Origin: Alphaproteobacteria bacterium
GTDB taxonomy: Bacteria > Myxococcota_A > UBA796 > GCA-2862545
Direction of reading: 5' to 3'
NCBI GenBank assembly: GCA_020632925.1
Contig: JACKER010000007.1
Location: forward strand, 558,001-622,000
Length of the DNA: 64,000 bases
Position numbers and translations under genes: made by a program. Positions 1 to 8,346 of this stretch are shown here, one piece after another; positions within the stretch are counted from its first letter, which is position 1, and the number at the start of each line of letters is the position of its first letter. The notes under the pieces are model-generated. The model searched no databases and was not told where the DNA came from. It worked only from the letters and a program-made list of their open reading frames with translations.

Positions 1-862
1 TGGTGAGCGACACGTGCCACCGGGTCCACATCTCCGTCATCGACCTGCTGCCGTAGGGGTGGTCGAAGTTGTTCATCAGCTCGACGCCGAAGATGCGCGC
101 GACGCCGACCGCGATGTCGCTGTACCCGCTGAAGTCGCAGTACACCTGCCACGAGAAGAAGATCGTGGCGATCACGATCGCGAAGCCCGAGTACGCGGTC
201 GGTTCCTCGTAGACGTGGTCCACCAGCAGCCGCAGCCGGTCGGCCACCACGACCTTCTTGAACATCCCCCAGGCTGCCAGCCGCAGGCCCTTCGCCATGC
301 GGTCCAGGTCGAAGCCGGGCAGGCGCATCAGCTGCGGGACGAGGGTGGTCGCCCGCTCGATCGGACCCGCCACCAGCTGCGGGAAGAAGGAGACGAAGAG
401 GGCGAAGGTCCACAGCGAGCGGATCGCCTTCAGGTTCCCGCGGTACACGTCGATCGCCGTCGACATGGCCTGGAAGGTGTAGAAGCTGATCCCCACCGGG
501 AGCACGAGATCGAGCATCGGCACCGGCCAGCCGAGCCCCGTCGCCACGGCTACCGCCCCCGCGGAGCCGTTCAGCAGGTTCCAGTACTTGAACAGGAAGA
601 GCACGCCGAGGTTGCTGCACAGCGTGACCGTCAGCCAGGCGCGCTTGCCGGCGACGGTGGGCGCGTCCTCGATCCGCATCCCCACGAACCAGTCGAGGGT
701 CGTGGTCGCTGCCATGAGCAGGCCGTACTCGGGCTTCCAGGTGCAGTAGAAGACGTAGCTGGCGACGAGCAGGACCCAGCGGCGCCCCGCGGCCGGAGCG
801 ATCGCCCAGGCCGCGACGACCGCGGGCAGGAACAGGGCGAACGCGAGGCTGTTGAACAGCAC
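1..862 (-). CDS. MBOAT-family membrane O-acyltransferase (AlgI-like), C-terminus cut by window edge
   Basis: Membrane-bound O-acyltransferase of the AlgI/DltB type, expected to pass acyl groups across the membrane to an exported polymer. About 287 residues are visible: an N-terminus beginning VLFNSLAF, many hydrophobic helices, the family stretch around PQLVAGPIERA, and at the left edge RWHVSLT, which carries the conserved MBOAT histidine. The rest of the protein lies outside the window. The start is a GTG one base after the stop of the upstream esterase gene, so the two are almost certainly cotranscribed. The neighbouring SGNH protein resembles the usual partner (AlgJ/AlgX-like) of MBOAT enzymes. 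The polymer substrate cannot be told from sequence. The family call is firm; the alginate-like role is inference. Confidence 0.9.
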   Translation of the reverse strand, partial: MLFNSLAFALFLPAVVAAWAIAPAAGRRWVLLVASYVFYCTWKPEYGLLMAATTTLDWFVGMRIEDAPTVAGKRAWLTVTLCSNLGVLFLFKYWNLLNGSAGAVAVATGLGWPVPMLDLVLPVGISFYTFQAMSTAIDVYRGNLKAIRSLWTFALFVSFFPQLVAGPIERATTLVPQLMRLPGFDLDRMAKGLRLAAWGMFKKVVVADRLRLLVDHVYEEPTAYSGFAIVIATIFFSWQVYCDFSGYSDIAVGVARIFGVELMNNFDHPYGSRSMTEMWTRWHVSLT

Positions 863-863
863 G

Positions 864-1751
864 TCAGTTCGTGGCGGTCGGGCTGGTCGCCTCGGTGAGG
901 GGATCGGCTTGATCCAGGAACTCGAGCAGCGCGCCGGTGGCGTCGGCGTCGGTGCCCGCCGAGTGGATGCCGCCGGGCCACATGTGGCCCCACCCATCGA
1001 CCAGGCAGAGCTCGGTCGCGGCTTCGCAGTCCCAGCGGCGGCAGTTGGTGTCCCCGCGCTGCTCGAACTCGGGCGCGGCGTCGGAGCAGCGGTTTCGCTC
1101 CCGCCACAGCGCCATGGTGTCGTCGACGCTGGTGAACGAGATGCCGCGCCCGGGCGTCCCGACGCCGCCGTCCATGGGGACCGTGGTGTCCGCGGTGCCG
1201 TGGTAGTGGCGGACGGGGACCGGCTCCCCCTCGCAGCTGTCCACCATCAGCGGACCCGAGGACACGCCCAGCACGTCCACCATCGTGCCCTCGCAGGCCC
1301 AGCGGTGACCCATCATCGCGCCGTTGCTGAAGCCCGTGGCCAGGATGCGCCGCCCGCACACCTTGTCGCTCACGTCCTTCGCAACGGACTCGAGGAACGC
1401 CACGTCGTCGGGGCCTCCCCACGCAGGTCCCGCGTTCCAGTCGCGCAACGGGAAGCCGAGCCCGTTCGGGTACACGACGACGAAGCCGAGCGCGTCGGCC
1501 GCGTCGAGGTAGCCCGTCACCTCCACCATCTTCGGCCCCGTCATGCCCGCCCCGTGCAGGACGAACACGATGTCGCGGGGGCCGGTCGAGTCGGGCACGT
1601 ACACGTACGGGCGCCGCGTGCCGCTGTCGTCGGGGTGCTCGACCGTGCGGTACAGCCCCGGGTCCGGCCAGTCCCCGCACGGATCGTCGAGCGTCGGCAG
1701 CTCGGGGATGCAGGCGACGGACACGAGAGCGACCAGCGCGGAACGGTTCAT
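864..1751 (-). CDS. Exported PHB-depolymerase/feruloyl-esterase-like alpha/beta hydrolase
   Basis: A 295-residue secreted esterase of the poly(3-hydroxybutyrate) depolymerase (LpqC-like) family. The nucleophile elbow GFSNG lies near residue 140, preceded by the oxyanion stretch VLHGAGMTG, and the C-terminal histidine lies in GWGHMWPGG, as in this family. The N-terminus MNRSALVALVSVAC looks like a short lipoprotein signal. The ATG at 1751 was chosen because it gives a signal peptide; upstream in-frame sequence is unlike protein. It sits between the SGNH and MBOAT genes in a tight operon, so deacylation or trimming of an acylated polymer is more plausible than PHB use. Substrate is unknown. Confidence 0.85.
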   Translation of the reverse strand: MNRSALVALVSVACIPELPTLDDPCGDWPDPGLYRTVEHPDDSGTRRPYVYVPDSTGPRDIVFVLHGAGMTGPKMVEVTGYLDAADALGFVVVYPNGLGFPLRDWNAGPAWGGPDDVAFLESVAKDVSDKVCGRRILATGFSNGAMMGHRWACEGTMVDVLGVSSGPLMVDSCEGEPVPVRHYHGTADTTVPMDGGVGTPGRGISFTSVDDTMALWRERNRCSDAAPEFEQRGDTNCRRWDCEAATELCLVDGWGHMWPGGIHSAGTDADATGALLEFLDQADPLTEATSPTATN

Positions 1752-1761
1752 CGGGCCGCTC

Positions 1762-2694
1762 CTAACGCCCGGCGCCGATGATGCCGAGCCGCACGAGGTC
1801 CCTCCCCAGGGTGAGGGTGAACGCCCGCTTCCCGACGACCGAGAGGTGGTCGCCGTCCCCGAACATCCGCGGGTCCCGGAAGTAGAGCGACTCGTAGTCC
1901 AGCTCGTCCACGCCACCCCCCTGCCGGAGCTCCTCGAACAGGTCGTCGCGCAGCTTCGGGTCGCCGCCGAGCGCACGGGAGACCCGAGCATACGGACCGG
2001 TCACGGGGAAGCGCACGAGGACGACGCGGATGGAGCGGGAGCGCAGGTCGTCCACGAGGTTCCGCAGCGAGACCACCATCGCCGGATCCCACGGGTCGCT
2101 CCCCTCGAAGTGACGCTTCGCGGCCTGCTCACCGCCCTCCAGGTCGCGGGTCGTCCAGGCGCCCGTGGGATCGGTCGGGTCGCGGAAGTGGCGGGAGCTC
2201 GTGACCCACTGCAGGAGGATGCCGAGCTCCCCGACGTACGGTGCGACGTTCGCCTTGAGCCACTTGCCGCCGTAGAGCAGCGGTGCCCGGCGCCGACGCG
2301 CCAGCTCGAGGTAGTCGACGTAGCGGCCCCACACGGCCTCGGGCTCGAAGCTGTCCGTCTTGAACGAGCTGAACGAGGCGGCGTCGTACGGGAGCAGCAC
2401 CGCGCCGCAGCCCCGCGTGCCGTGATCGAGCAACCAGGGCACGCGAAACTCGGACTTGGCGTAGTGCTCGCCCGGGACGGCGACGTTCATCGCGCGGCCG
2501 AGCAGGGGGGCCTCGACCGCGAACCGCGCGTGGCTGTCGCCGGCGATCATGAGCTCGGCGTCGATCGGGCCGTGCAGCCACTTCGCGTCCATCCGCCGCA
2601 CGTCGTGGTCCGCGCACACCAGCCGCACGAAGGCGACGCAGAGGGCTCCGTGGAGCAGCAGCCCGATCGCGACGAACAGCAGCGCGCGCCTCAA
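1762..2694 (-). CDS. Membrane-anchored SGNH-like protein (AlgJ/AlgX-type acetyltransferase candidate)
   Basis: A 310-residue protein with one N-terminal membrane helix (RALLFVAIGLLLHG) followed by a periplasmic SGNH-like domain: the Ser block is AGDSH near residue 50 and the Asp/His block is DGDHLS near residue 290. Proteins of this layout work with MBOAT acyltransferases in O-acetylating exopolysaccharides, and an MBOAT gene lies two genes downstream. The start is a TTG whose TTGA overlaps the TGA stop of the upstream lipoprotein gene, implying translational coupling; an ATG start is not available near the hydrophobic segment. The catalytic assignment rests on these two motifs only. Confidence 0.75.
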   Translation of the reverse strand: MRRALLFVAIGLLLHGALCVAFVRLVCADHDVRRMDAKWLHGPIDAELMIAGDSHARFAVEAPLLGRAMNVAVPGEHYAKSEFRVPWLLDHGTRGCGAVLLPYDAASFSSFKTDSFEPEAVWGRYVDYLELARRRRAPLLYGGKWLKANVAPYVGELGILLQWVTSSRHFRDPTDPTGAWTTRDLEGGEQAAKRHFEGSDPWDPAMVVSLRNLVDDLRSRSIRVVLVRFPVTGPYARVSRALGGDPKLRDDLFEELRQGGGVDELDYESLYFRDPRMFGDGDHLSVVGKRAFTLTLGRDLVRLGIIGAGR

Positions 2695-4052
2695 GGCTCG
2701 ACCGGGCGCGTGAACAGGGCGGCGCGGTCCACGACGAGCTCGTCGGTCGACGGCCCCGTTCCGGTGATCGCGTCGGTGTACGCCCGCCAGGCGACCGCAC
2801 CCTGCCCGAGCGAGGGGAAGCCGGGGCAGTCCCAGGGGACCTCGCTGCAGTGCGCCTCGCCGTGGCAGTCGCGCGCGAGCTTCCAGGCGTACAGGTCGTC
2901 GGCCTTCGCGTGGTCCGGCACGTAGTCGCGAGCGCTCCCCACCATCTCGTCCGAGCGCACGGCGACCGAGGCCGACAGGTGCTCGACCTCGACCACGCTG
3001 AAGTTCGCGTAGACCGACTTGCCCGTCCGCTCGTGGTTCACCCCGTAGACCATGACGAAGGCGTCCTTGTCCTGGGGCAGCAGGAAGTGCAGCGAGACCC
3101 CGAAGAACGTGTCGCGGTTGCAGCCGGGCGGGCAGTCGTCGCCGCTGTCGGTGATCACCGTGTTCAGCGGGGTCATGCGGTAGTCCGCGTACCGCGTGCG
3201 GATGGCGAGCTCGAGCGTACCGGCGGCCGCGCCCCAGTCGTCCTTCTCGCTCCAGCCGCTGCCCCGGGGACGCAGGGGTGGGGGCACCAGCGGATCGAAG
3301 GTGGCCTGCTCGACCGGGGTCGCGCGGAACACGGTGAACGGCGGGTCCGCCATCCATGCCTCGCCCGCGTCGGGGTCCTCGAACCGCGCGGTGCGCCCCT
3401 GCAGCCGGATCGTGTCCGCCTCCTCGTGCAGACCGAGGATCAGCTCGTCGGCGGCGATCACGTCGACGTTGATCTGCTCCTCGGGGACGCCGGCACGCAG
3501 CAGGGCCTCGCGGACGCGTCGCTCCGTGGCCGCGTCTGCGACCGAGACCACGACGATGTCGGCGTCGAACGGCCCCCCGGGCCCCGTCCCCGCCACGAAC
3601 TGGTTGAGGCTGTCCCCGAGGTTGAAGAACAGCCACTCGCGCCCGGTGCGCTCGAGGCGGTCGTGGATGTACGACCGGAAGGAGAAGTAGGCCGAAGGGG
3701 GAGGGGTCCGGCCCACCGCGATCACCGCCTCGTCCGGCCGCAGGCGCCAGGCGAGGTTCCGGCCGCGTCCGTCCGGCAGGGGGTTCCCCGTCGTCTGCCC
3801 GGGGGCCTTCGGCAGGTACCAACCGAAGTAGCGGTTGTCGGGGTTGAACAGGTAGCAGCTCTCCCAGCCGCAGCAGGGCCCAGGGTCGAGCTCCGCGGCG
3901 TAGCCGGTGCCGACGGTGAAGCCCGACGCCACGAGCTCGGCGTGGACGCGCTCCTCGCGGGTGTGCGGCCCGGTGTCGCCGGTGGAGGGCGCATCCGTCG
4001 AGGGCACCGTGGCGGTGCCGCCCGAACACGCGAGGACGGCGAGCAGGACCAT
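2691..4052 (-). CDS. Unknown exported lipoprotein (453 aa)
   Basis: I do not recognise the family. A short hydrophobic N-terminus ends in VLAC, then a Thr/Ser/Asp-rich linker, so it is probably a lipoprotein. The mature part is a single globular region rich in aromatic residues, with Cys pairs at PCCGWESC, DDCPPGC and two near DCHGEAHC, consistent with disulphides outside the cytoplasm. It starts 9 bp after the MMPL exporter gene and overlaps the SGNH gene by 4 bp, so it belongs to the same export/acylation operon. A role as enzyme or binding protein for the exported product is inference. Confidence 0.7.
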   Translation of the reverse strand: MVLLAVLACSGGTATVPSTDAPSTGDTGPHTREERVHAELVASGFTVGTGYAAELDPGPCCGWESCYLFNPDNRYFGWYLPKAPGQTTGNPLPDGRGRNLAWRLRPDEAVIAVGRTPPPSAYFSFRSYIHDRLERTGREWLFFNLGDSLNQFVAGTGPGGPFDADIVVVSVADAATERRVREALLRAGVPEEQINVDVIAADELILGLHEEADTIRLQGRTARFEDPDAGEAWMADPPFTVFRATPVEQATFDPLVPPPLRPRGSGWSEKDDWGAAAGTLELAIRTRYADYRMTPLNTVITDSGDDCPPGCNRDTFFGVSLHFLLPQDKDAFVMVYGVNHERTGKSVYANFSVVEVEHLSASVAVRSDEMVGSARDYVPDHAKADDLYAWKLARDCHGEAHCSEVPWDCPGFPSLGQGAVAWRAYTDAITGTGPSTDELVVDRAALFTRPVEP

Positions 4053-4061
4053 CCCCAGAGC

Positions 4062-6338
4062 CTACCCCTTCTTCGGCTCCGCGAAGCCCGGCTTGAACAC
4101 CACGCACAGCGAGGGCAGCAGCAGGAAGGCCGCGAGCAGACAGCCGCCGATCGAGACCACCACGAGGAAGCCGAAGAAGCGGACCGGGAGGAAGTTCGAC
4201 AGGAACAGGATGGAGAAGCCGAACACGACGGAGAGGGCGTTGAACAGGATGCCGCGTCCGACCGAGTTCATCGTCTCGATGACCGACTCCTCGGGACTGA
4301 TCCCGCTTCGCCGGAGCTCCCGGTACCGCCAGAGGTAGTGGATGGTGTAGTCCACGCCGACGCCGATCATGATGGACGACAGCATCGCGGTCACGACGTT
4401 GAGCTCGATGCCGGCGTACCCCATGAGCCCGAAGAGCATGGGGACGGCGACCAGCAGCGGCACGATGGACCACAGTCCCGCGCCGATCGAGCCGAAGACC
4501 AGCGCGTCGAGCACCGCCACGACGACGATGGACAGCGTGAGGCTCGAGACCTGCCCCGAGACGACGGCGTCCACGAGGTCGGAGAACACGGTGCCGAAGC
4601 CGCCCACGACGACGTTGTTGTCCTTGAAGTCGGACAGGACCTCGCGGTGGATCTCGTCCACCACGCCCTTGATCTCCGTCGTCGACAGGCTGTTGATCCG
4701 CGCCGTCACCACCGCGTGCTCGAAGTCGAAGTCGACCATGCGCTCGAAGTCCTCGGACGAGCCGCCCATCGAGTACAGCAGGAAGAGCTGCGCGATGGCC
4801 TCCTTCGTGTCCGGGATCTTCGCCTGGGCCGGGTCACCGCCGCTCACCGCCTGGTTCATCTTCCGGACGACCGTGGCGATGGACATCGTGTACCCGATCT
4901 GGGGCATGGCCTTCAGATCGCGCTCCAGGCGGTCGATCTTCTTCATGGTCTCGGGGTCCTGGATGTCCCCCTCCACCATGACGGCGATCTCCGTGGAGCC
5001 GCCGAAGTGGTCGTTGACCTCGAGGGCCGTGACCGCGACGGGCGCGCTGCGCGGGTAGTAGTTGATGGGGTTGGTGTCGACCTCGACCAGCGGGATGCCG
5101 CTGGCGGCGACGACCGCGAACACCAGGCAGCCGGCCAGCACCGCGCGCGGGCGGGCCGCGACGAACTTCGCCAGACGGTTCAGCGCGAGGTCGAGGCCGT
5201 GGCCCTCACCGTGCACCCCGGCACCGGCGACCGGCTTGGGGACGGGGAGGATGGAGAGGACGGCCGGCCCGAACAGGAGGCTCGCGGCCATCGCGAAGGT
5301 GACGCCCCACGCAGCGAGCCAGCCGAGCTGGACGGCGGGGACGACGATGTGCGTGAGCAGGCAGAGCAGCCCGGCCACGGTGGTGGTGCCGGCGGCGACG
5401 ATGGGCAGACCCAGCCGCTCGAGGACCTCCTTCGTGAGCTCTCCGGCAGTCTTCGTGGTGCCCGGGACGTTGAGCTCCTGGTACTGTGCCACGAGGTGGA
5501 TCGCGTGGTCGTTGCCCACGGCGAGCAGGATGACGGGCAGCGTCACCGTCACCATCTGCACCTTCCAGCCGAGCACCGGGATCAAGCCCATCGACACGAT
5601 GATCGACATGATCTGGATGCTGAACGGCAGGACCACGCCGCGGAGCTGCCGCAGCGTCGCGAACAGGAAGACGATGATGACCGCCACGCCGAACGGTGCG
5701 AAGCGGCGGATGTCGGAGCGGATGTCGTCGCTGACGTGCTGACGGATGTCCGGCATGCCACCGTAGGTCACGGCCTCGGGGCCCGGGTGGGCGTCGACCA
5801 CGCGGTGCAGCTCGGCGACCGTCTCGGCGTCGCTGGCCTCGGTGGACAGCATCGCGATGATGGCCACGGCGCTGAAGTCGCTCGCCATGACGTTGCCGAA
5901 CACGAGGTCGTTGGCCTTCAGACGTTCCCGGAGCGCGGCGCGACCAGCGTCGTCGGTCGGGATCCGGGCGATGGCGGGCTCGACCAGCATCATCCCGTCC
6001 GGAGACCCGGAGATGTCGGTCAGCGTGAACGGCGAGACGATCCGCGTGAAGGTCTTGACCTTCGCCAGGTCGTCCCCGATGGCGCGCACCCGTTCGAGGG
6101 TGGAGGCCTGCAGGACGTCGGGCGCCGACAGGATCACCATGACCGGCTCGGAGCCGCCGAAGCGCTCCTCGATCTTGTGGACGTTCTCCCGCGCGGGCAT
6201 GTCCGGCGGCAGCTGGTTCTTGATCTCCGGGTCGATCTCGATCCCTGGCAGACGCGTCGCGAACAACGCGGTGATCGCCAAGAAGATCGCGATGATCGGC
6301 CAGCGGAACCGGATCACCCACTCAGACGGGAAAGTCAT
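4062..6338 (-). CDS. MMPL/RND-superfamily exporter (HAE3-like)
   Basis: A 758-residue inner-membrane transporter with the RND twofold repeat: a helix near residue 15, a periplasmic loop, helices 2-6, helix 7 near residue 400, a second loop and helices 8-12. The signature acidic motifs are visible in both halves, AVGNDHAIHL near residue 273 and GVGVDYTIHYLWRY near residue 660, which are the proton-relay segments of MMPL/HAE3 proteins. It lacks the larger TolC-docking insertions of AcrB-type pumps. MMPL/HAE3 relatives move lipids, hopanoids or lipid-linked polymers; here it leads a group of acyltransferase-like genes, so lipid or acyl-polymer transport is plausible but not shown. Confidence 0.92.
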   Translation of the reverse strand: MTFPSEWVIRFRWPIIAIFLAITALFATRLPGIEIDPEIKNQLPPDMPARENVHKIEERFGGSEPVMVILSAPDVLQASTLERVRAIGDDLAKVKTFTRIVSPFTLTDISGSPDGMMLVEPAIARIPTDDAGRAALRERLKANDLVFGNVMASDFSAVAIIAMLSTEASDAETVAELHRVVDAHPGPEAVTYGGMPDIRQHVSDDIRSDIRRFAPFGVAVIIVFLFATLRQLRGVVLPFSIQIMSIIVSMGLIPVLGWKVQMVTVTLPVILLAVGNDHAIHLVAQYQELNVPGTTKTAGELTKEVLERLGLPIVAAGTTTVAGLLCLLTHIVVPAVQLGWLAAWGVTFAMAASLLFGPAVLSILPVPKPVAGAGVHGEGHGLDLALNRLAKFVAARPRAVLAGCLVFAVVAASGIPLVEVDTNPINYYPRSAPVAVTALEVNDHFGGSTEIAVMVEGDIQDPETMKKIDRLERDLKAMPQIGYTMSIATVVRKMNQAVSGGDPAQAKIPDTKEAIAQLFLLYSMGGSSEDFERMVDFDFEHAVVTARINSLSTTEIKGVVDEIHREVLSDFKDNNVVVGGFGTVFSDLVDAVVSGQVSSLTLSIVVVAVLDALVFGSIGAGLWSIVPLLVAVPMLFGLMGYAGIELNVVTAMLSSIMIGVGVDYTIHYLWRYRELRRSGISPEESVIETMNSVGRGILFNALSVVFGFSILFLSNFLPVRFFGFLVVVSIGGCLLAAFLLLPSLCVVFKPGFAEPKKG

Positions 6339-6379
6339 GGCGCCACGGGTATCCCGTCGGGACTCGGTGGTCCCCTCCT

Positions 6380-7867
6380 TCAGGCATGGCCGTCCTCGGT
6401 GGCGGTGCGGGCGACCCGGGCATGGACCCGACCGGCCCGCACCAGCTCGTCGAGGGAGCGCTCGAGCGTGATCATCCCCTCGGCGCCGCCGGTCTGGATG
6501 ACGCTGACCAGCTGCGGCGTCTTCCCGTCGCGGATCAGCGCCGCGGCGGCGCGGTTGACCCGGAGCACCTCCACGGCGGGGATGCGCCCCGGCCCGTCCC
6601 TTCGCGCCAGCAGGCGCTGGCTGACCACCGCGCGCAGGGCGTCGGCGAGCTGGACGCGGATCTGCCGCTGCCGCTCGGGCGGGTAGGAGTCGACGATGCG
6701 CTCCACCGCGGAGGTCGCGGATCGAGAGTGGAGGCTCGCGAACACCAGGTGGCCGGTCTCGGCGGCGGTCAGCGCGAGCTGGATGCTCTCCGGGTCGCGC
6801 ATCTCACCGACCAGCATCAGATCGGGGTCCTCGCGCAGGGCGTCGCGCAGACCGGTGGCGAAGTCGGGCACGTGGCGTCCGATCTCACGCTGGCGGACCA
6901 GCGCACCGCCCACCTGGGGGAACGTGTACTCGATGGGGTCCTCGAGGGTGACGAGCACCCCCTGCCGCCGCTCGAGGGCGCGTCGCGCCAGCGCGGCGAG
7001 CGTGGTCGACTTGCCGCTGCCCGTCGGCCCCACCACGAGCACCAGGCCGTGCGAGAAGCCCACGAGCTCGTCGAGCGACGGGGGCAGGTGCAGGGAGCCG
7101 AGCTCGGGCGCGGCCCGGCGCAGCACGCGAAGCGCGACGGCGAGCCCCTGGTCGCAGCGATAGGCGGCCAGGCGGAACCGGTGGCCGCTCGGGAGCGCGA
7201 GCGCGCGGTCCACGCTCCCCCCCGACGCCAGCCGGCCCATCCCCTCGCCATCCAGGAGGGCCGCCAGCATGCCGTCCACGTCCGGGACGGCGTCACCGAG
7301 CTGGAGCAGCCGTCCGTCGACCCTCAGGACCGCGGGCTCGCCGGTCGCGAGGTGCAGATCGCTCGCGCCGCGCTCCGCTGCGTGATCGAGCAGCGCACGC
7401 AGCGCCGTGGGGACCTCTCGTGGTCCCGTCGACACCGGGGGCAGCGCGGACCGCTCGGCGGCGACCTCGGGGTCCGATGCTGGCGCCACCAACCGGAGCG
7501 CCGGCGGTGCGGCGGCGGCGGGGCTCGGCTCGGGGGAGGGCTCGGGCTCGGGCTCGGCCTCGGTGGTGGCCCGGAGTCGCGTGAGGCGGATGCGGGGGCT
7601 GCTCGGGTTCTTCACCTCGACCAGGACCCGACCGATCTCGTCCTCCCGCTCGTAGGCGATCTCACCCTGGCCGGCGAGGAGCATGCGCCGCTCGTCGTCG
7701 AGGAGCTCCTTCACCACCTGCCCGTGCCGGTCGGGCCCCATGGGGCGCATGAACAGCTTCACCGGGAGCCCGGAGCGGGTGAACGCGGGCGGGCTACCGA
7801 GCCGGAGCACGAGCTCGTCGGCGTCGTGGTCCACCATCACCCGCAGCAGCCCGGACACGTGGGACAT
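6380..7867 (-). CDS. pilT: PilT-like type IV pilus retraction ATPase with an extra N-terminal domain
   Basis: A 495-residue secretion ATPase of the PilT/PilU group. Residues about 155-500 match a whole PilT: N-terminal PAS-like domain (RGASDLHLATGEPAVLRVDG), Walker A GPTGSGKSTT near residue 280, Walker B LMLVGEMRD near 350, and the His box HLVFASLHS. Before this lies about 100 residues that look like a second, diverged PilT N-domain (DADELVLRLGSPPAFTRSG), then a Glu/Pro/Ala linker, making the protein longer than the usual 340-380 residues. The start at 7867 has a strong GGAGG. The neighbours are not pilus genes. Confidence 0.9.
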   Translation of the reverse strand: MSHVSGLLRVMVDHDADELVLRLGSPPAFTRSGLPVKLFMRPMGPDRHGQVVKELLDDERRMLLAGQGEIAYEREDEIGRVLVEVKNPSSPRIRLTRLRATTEAEPEPEPSPEPSPAAAAPPALRLVAPASDPEVAAERSALPPVSTGPREVPTALRALLDHAAERGASDLHLATGEPAVLRVDGRLLQLGDAVPDVDGMLAALLDGEGMGRLASGGSVDRALALPSGHRFRLAAYRCDQGLAVALRVLRRAAPELGSLHLPPSLDELVGFSHGLVLVVGPTGSGKSTTLAALARRALERRQGVLVTLEDPIEYTFPQVGGALVRQREIGRHVPDFATGLRDALREDPDLMLVGEMRDPESIQLALTAAETGHLVFASLHSRSATSAVERIVDSYPPERQRQIRVQLADALRAVVSQRLLARRDGPGRIPAVEVLRVNRAAAALIRDGKTPQLVSVIQTGGAEGMITLERSLDELVRAGRVHARVARTATEDGHA

Positions 7868-7987
7868 CGATCCTCCCCTCGGGTCCGTAGCAAGGTCGGG
7901 GCCAGCCCTCCGGGGCCTCTGGAGCACGCGATCCGCGACAAGCTGTCATCGCCGGGGCCCGGGGGTCGACGCTCTCCGGTCAGCCTG

Positions 7988-8230
7988 TCAGGAGGCGACG
8001 AGCACACCCAACAGGAAGCCGAGGACACCGGACAGGAGGGTGAGGAGCGTGGCGATGATCAGGGTCACGGCGCCCACGATCAGCGCCTGCTCCAGGGTCT
8101 CGTTCACCTCGTCGGCTTCGTCGAGAGGCAGCAGCTCGATCGAGGGCTCGTCCAGCACCGACACCTCCCACATGGGCACGGGCCGGTGGTTCGGGCGCGT
8201 CTCGATGGTGTGGATGGCCCTGGAGCTCAC
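7988..8230 (-). CDS. Small single-pass membrane protein (80 aa)
   Basis: The first 45 residues are polar and acidic, with DEPSIELLPLDEADEVNET; the last 30 are a long hydrophobic segment with a glycine pair (TLLSGVLGFLLGVLVAS), predicting a C-terminal membrane hairpin or single span. The GTG start is supported by an AGGAGG 6 bases upstream. No family is recognised. It precedes the PilT-like gene by 120 bp on the same strand, and that gap shows no structure I can name. Confidence 0.65.
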   Translation of the reverse strand: MSSRAIHTIETRPNHRPVPMWEVSVLDEPSIELLPLDEADEVNETLEQALIVGAVTLIIATLLTLLSGVLGFLLGVLVAS

Positions 8231-8346
8231 GGTGTCCTCCTGATCGACACGTTGTCTCTTACAAGACCCGTGCCTACCGCGGAGGACGTGAAAGCTGCGC
8301 TACGACCGGGGTCGACCATCGGTCCTGCGACAAGATGATCGCAGGC

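Noticed and set aside
2850..6686. Very long plus-strand open frame (1278 codons)
   Set aside because: It is antisense to the clear MMPL exporter and lipoprotein genes; its translation is Arg/His/Asp-rich with no fold, an artefact of few stops in GC-rich DNA.
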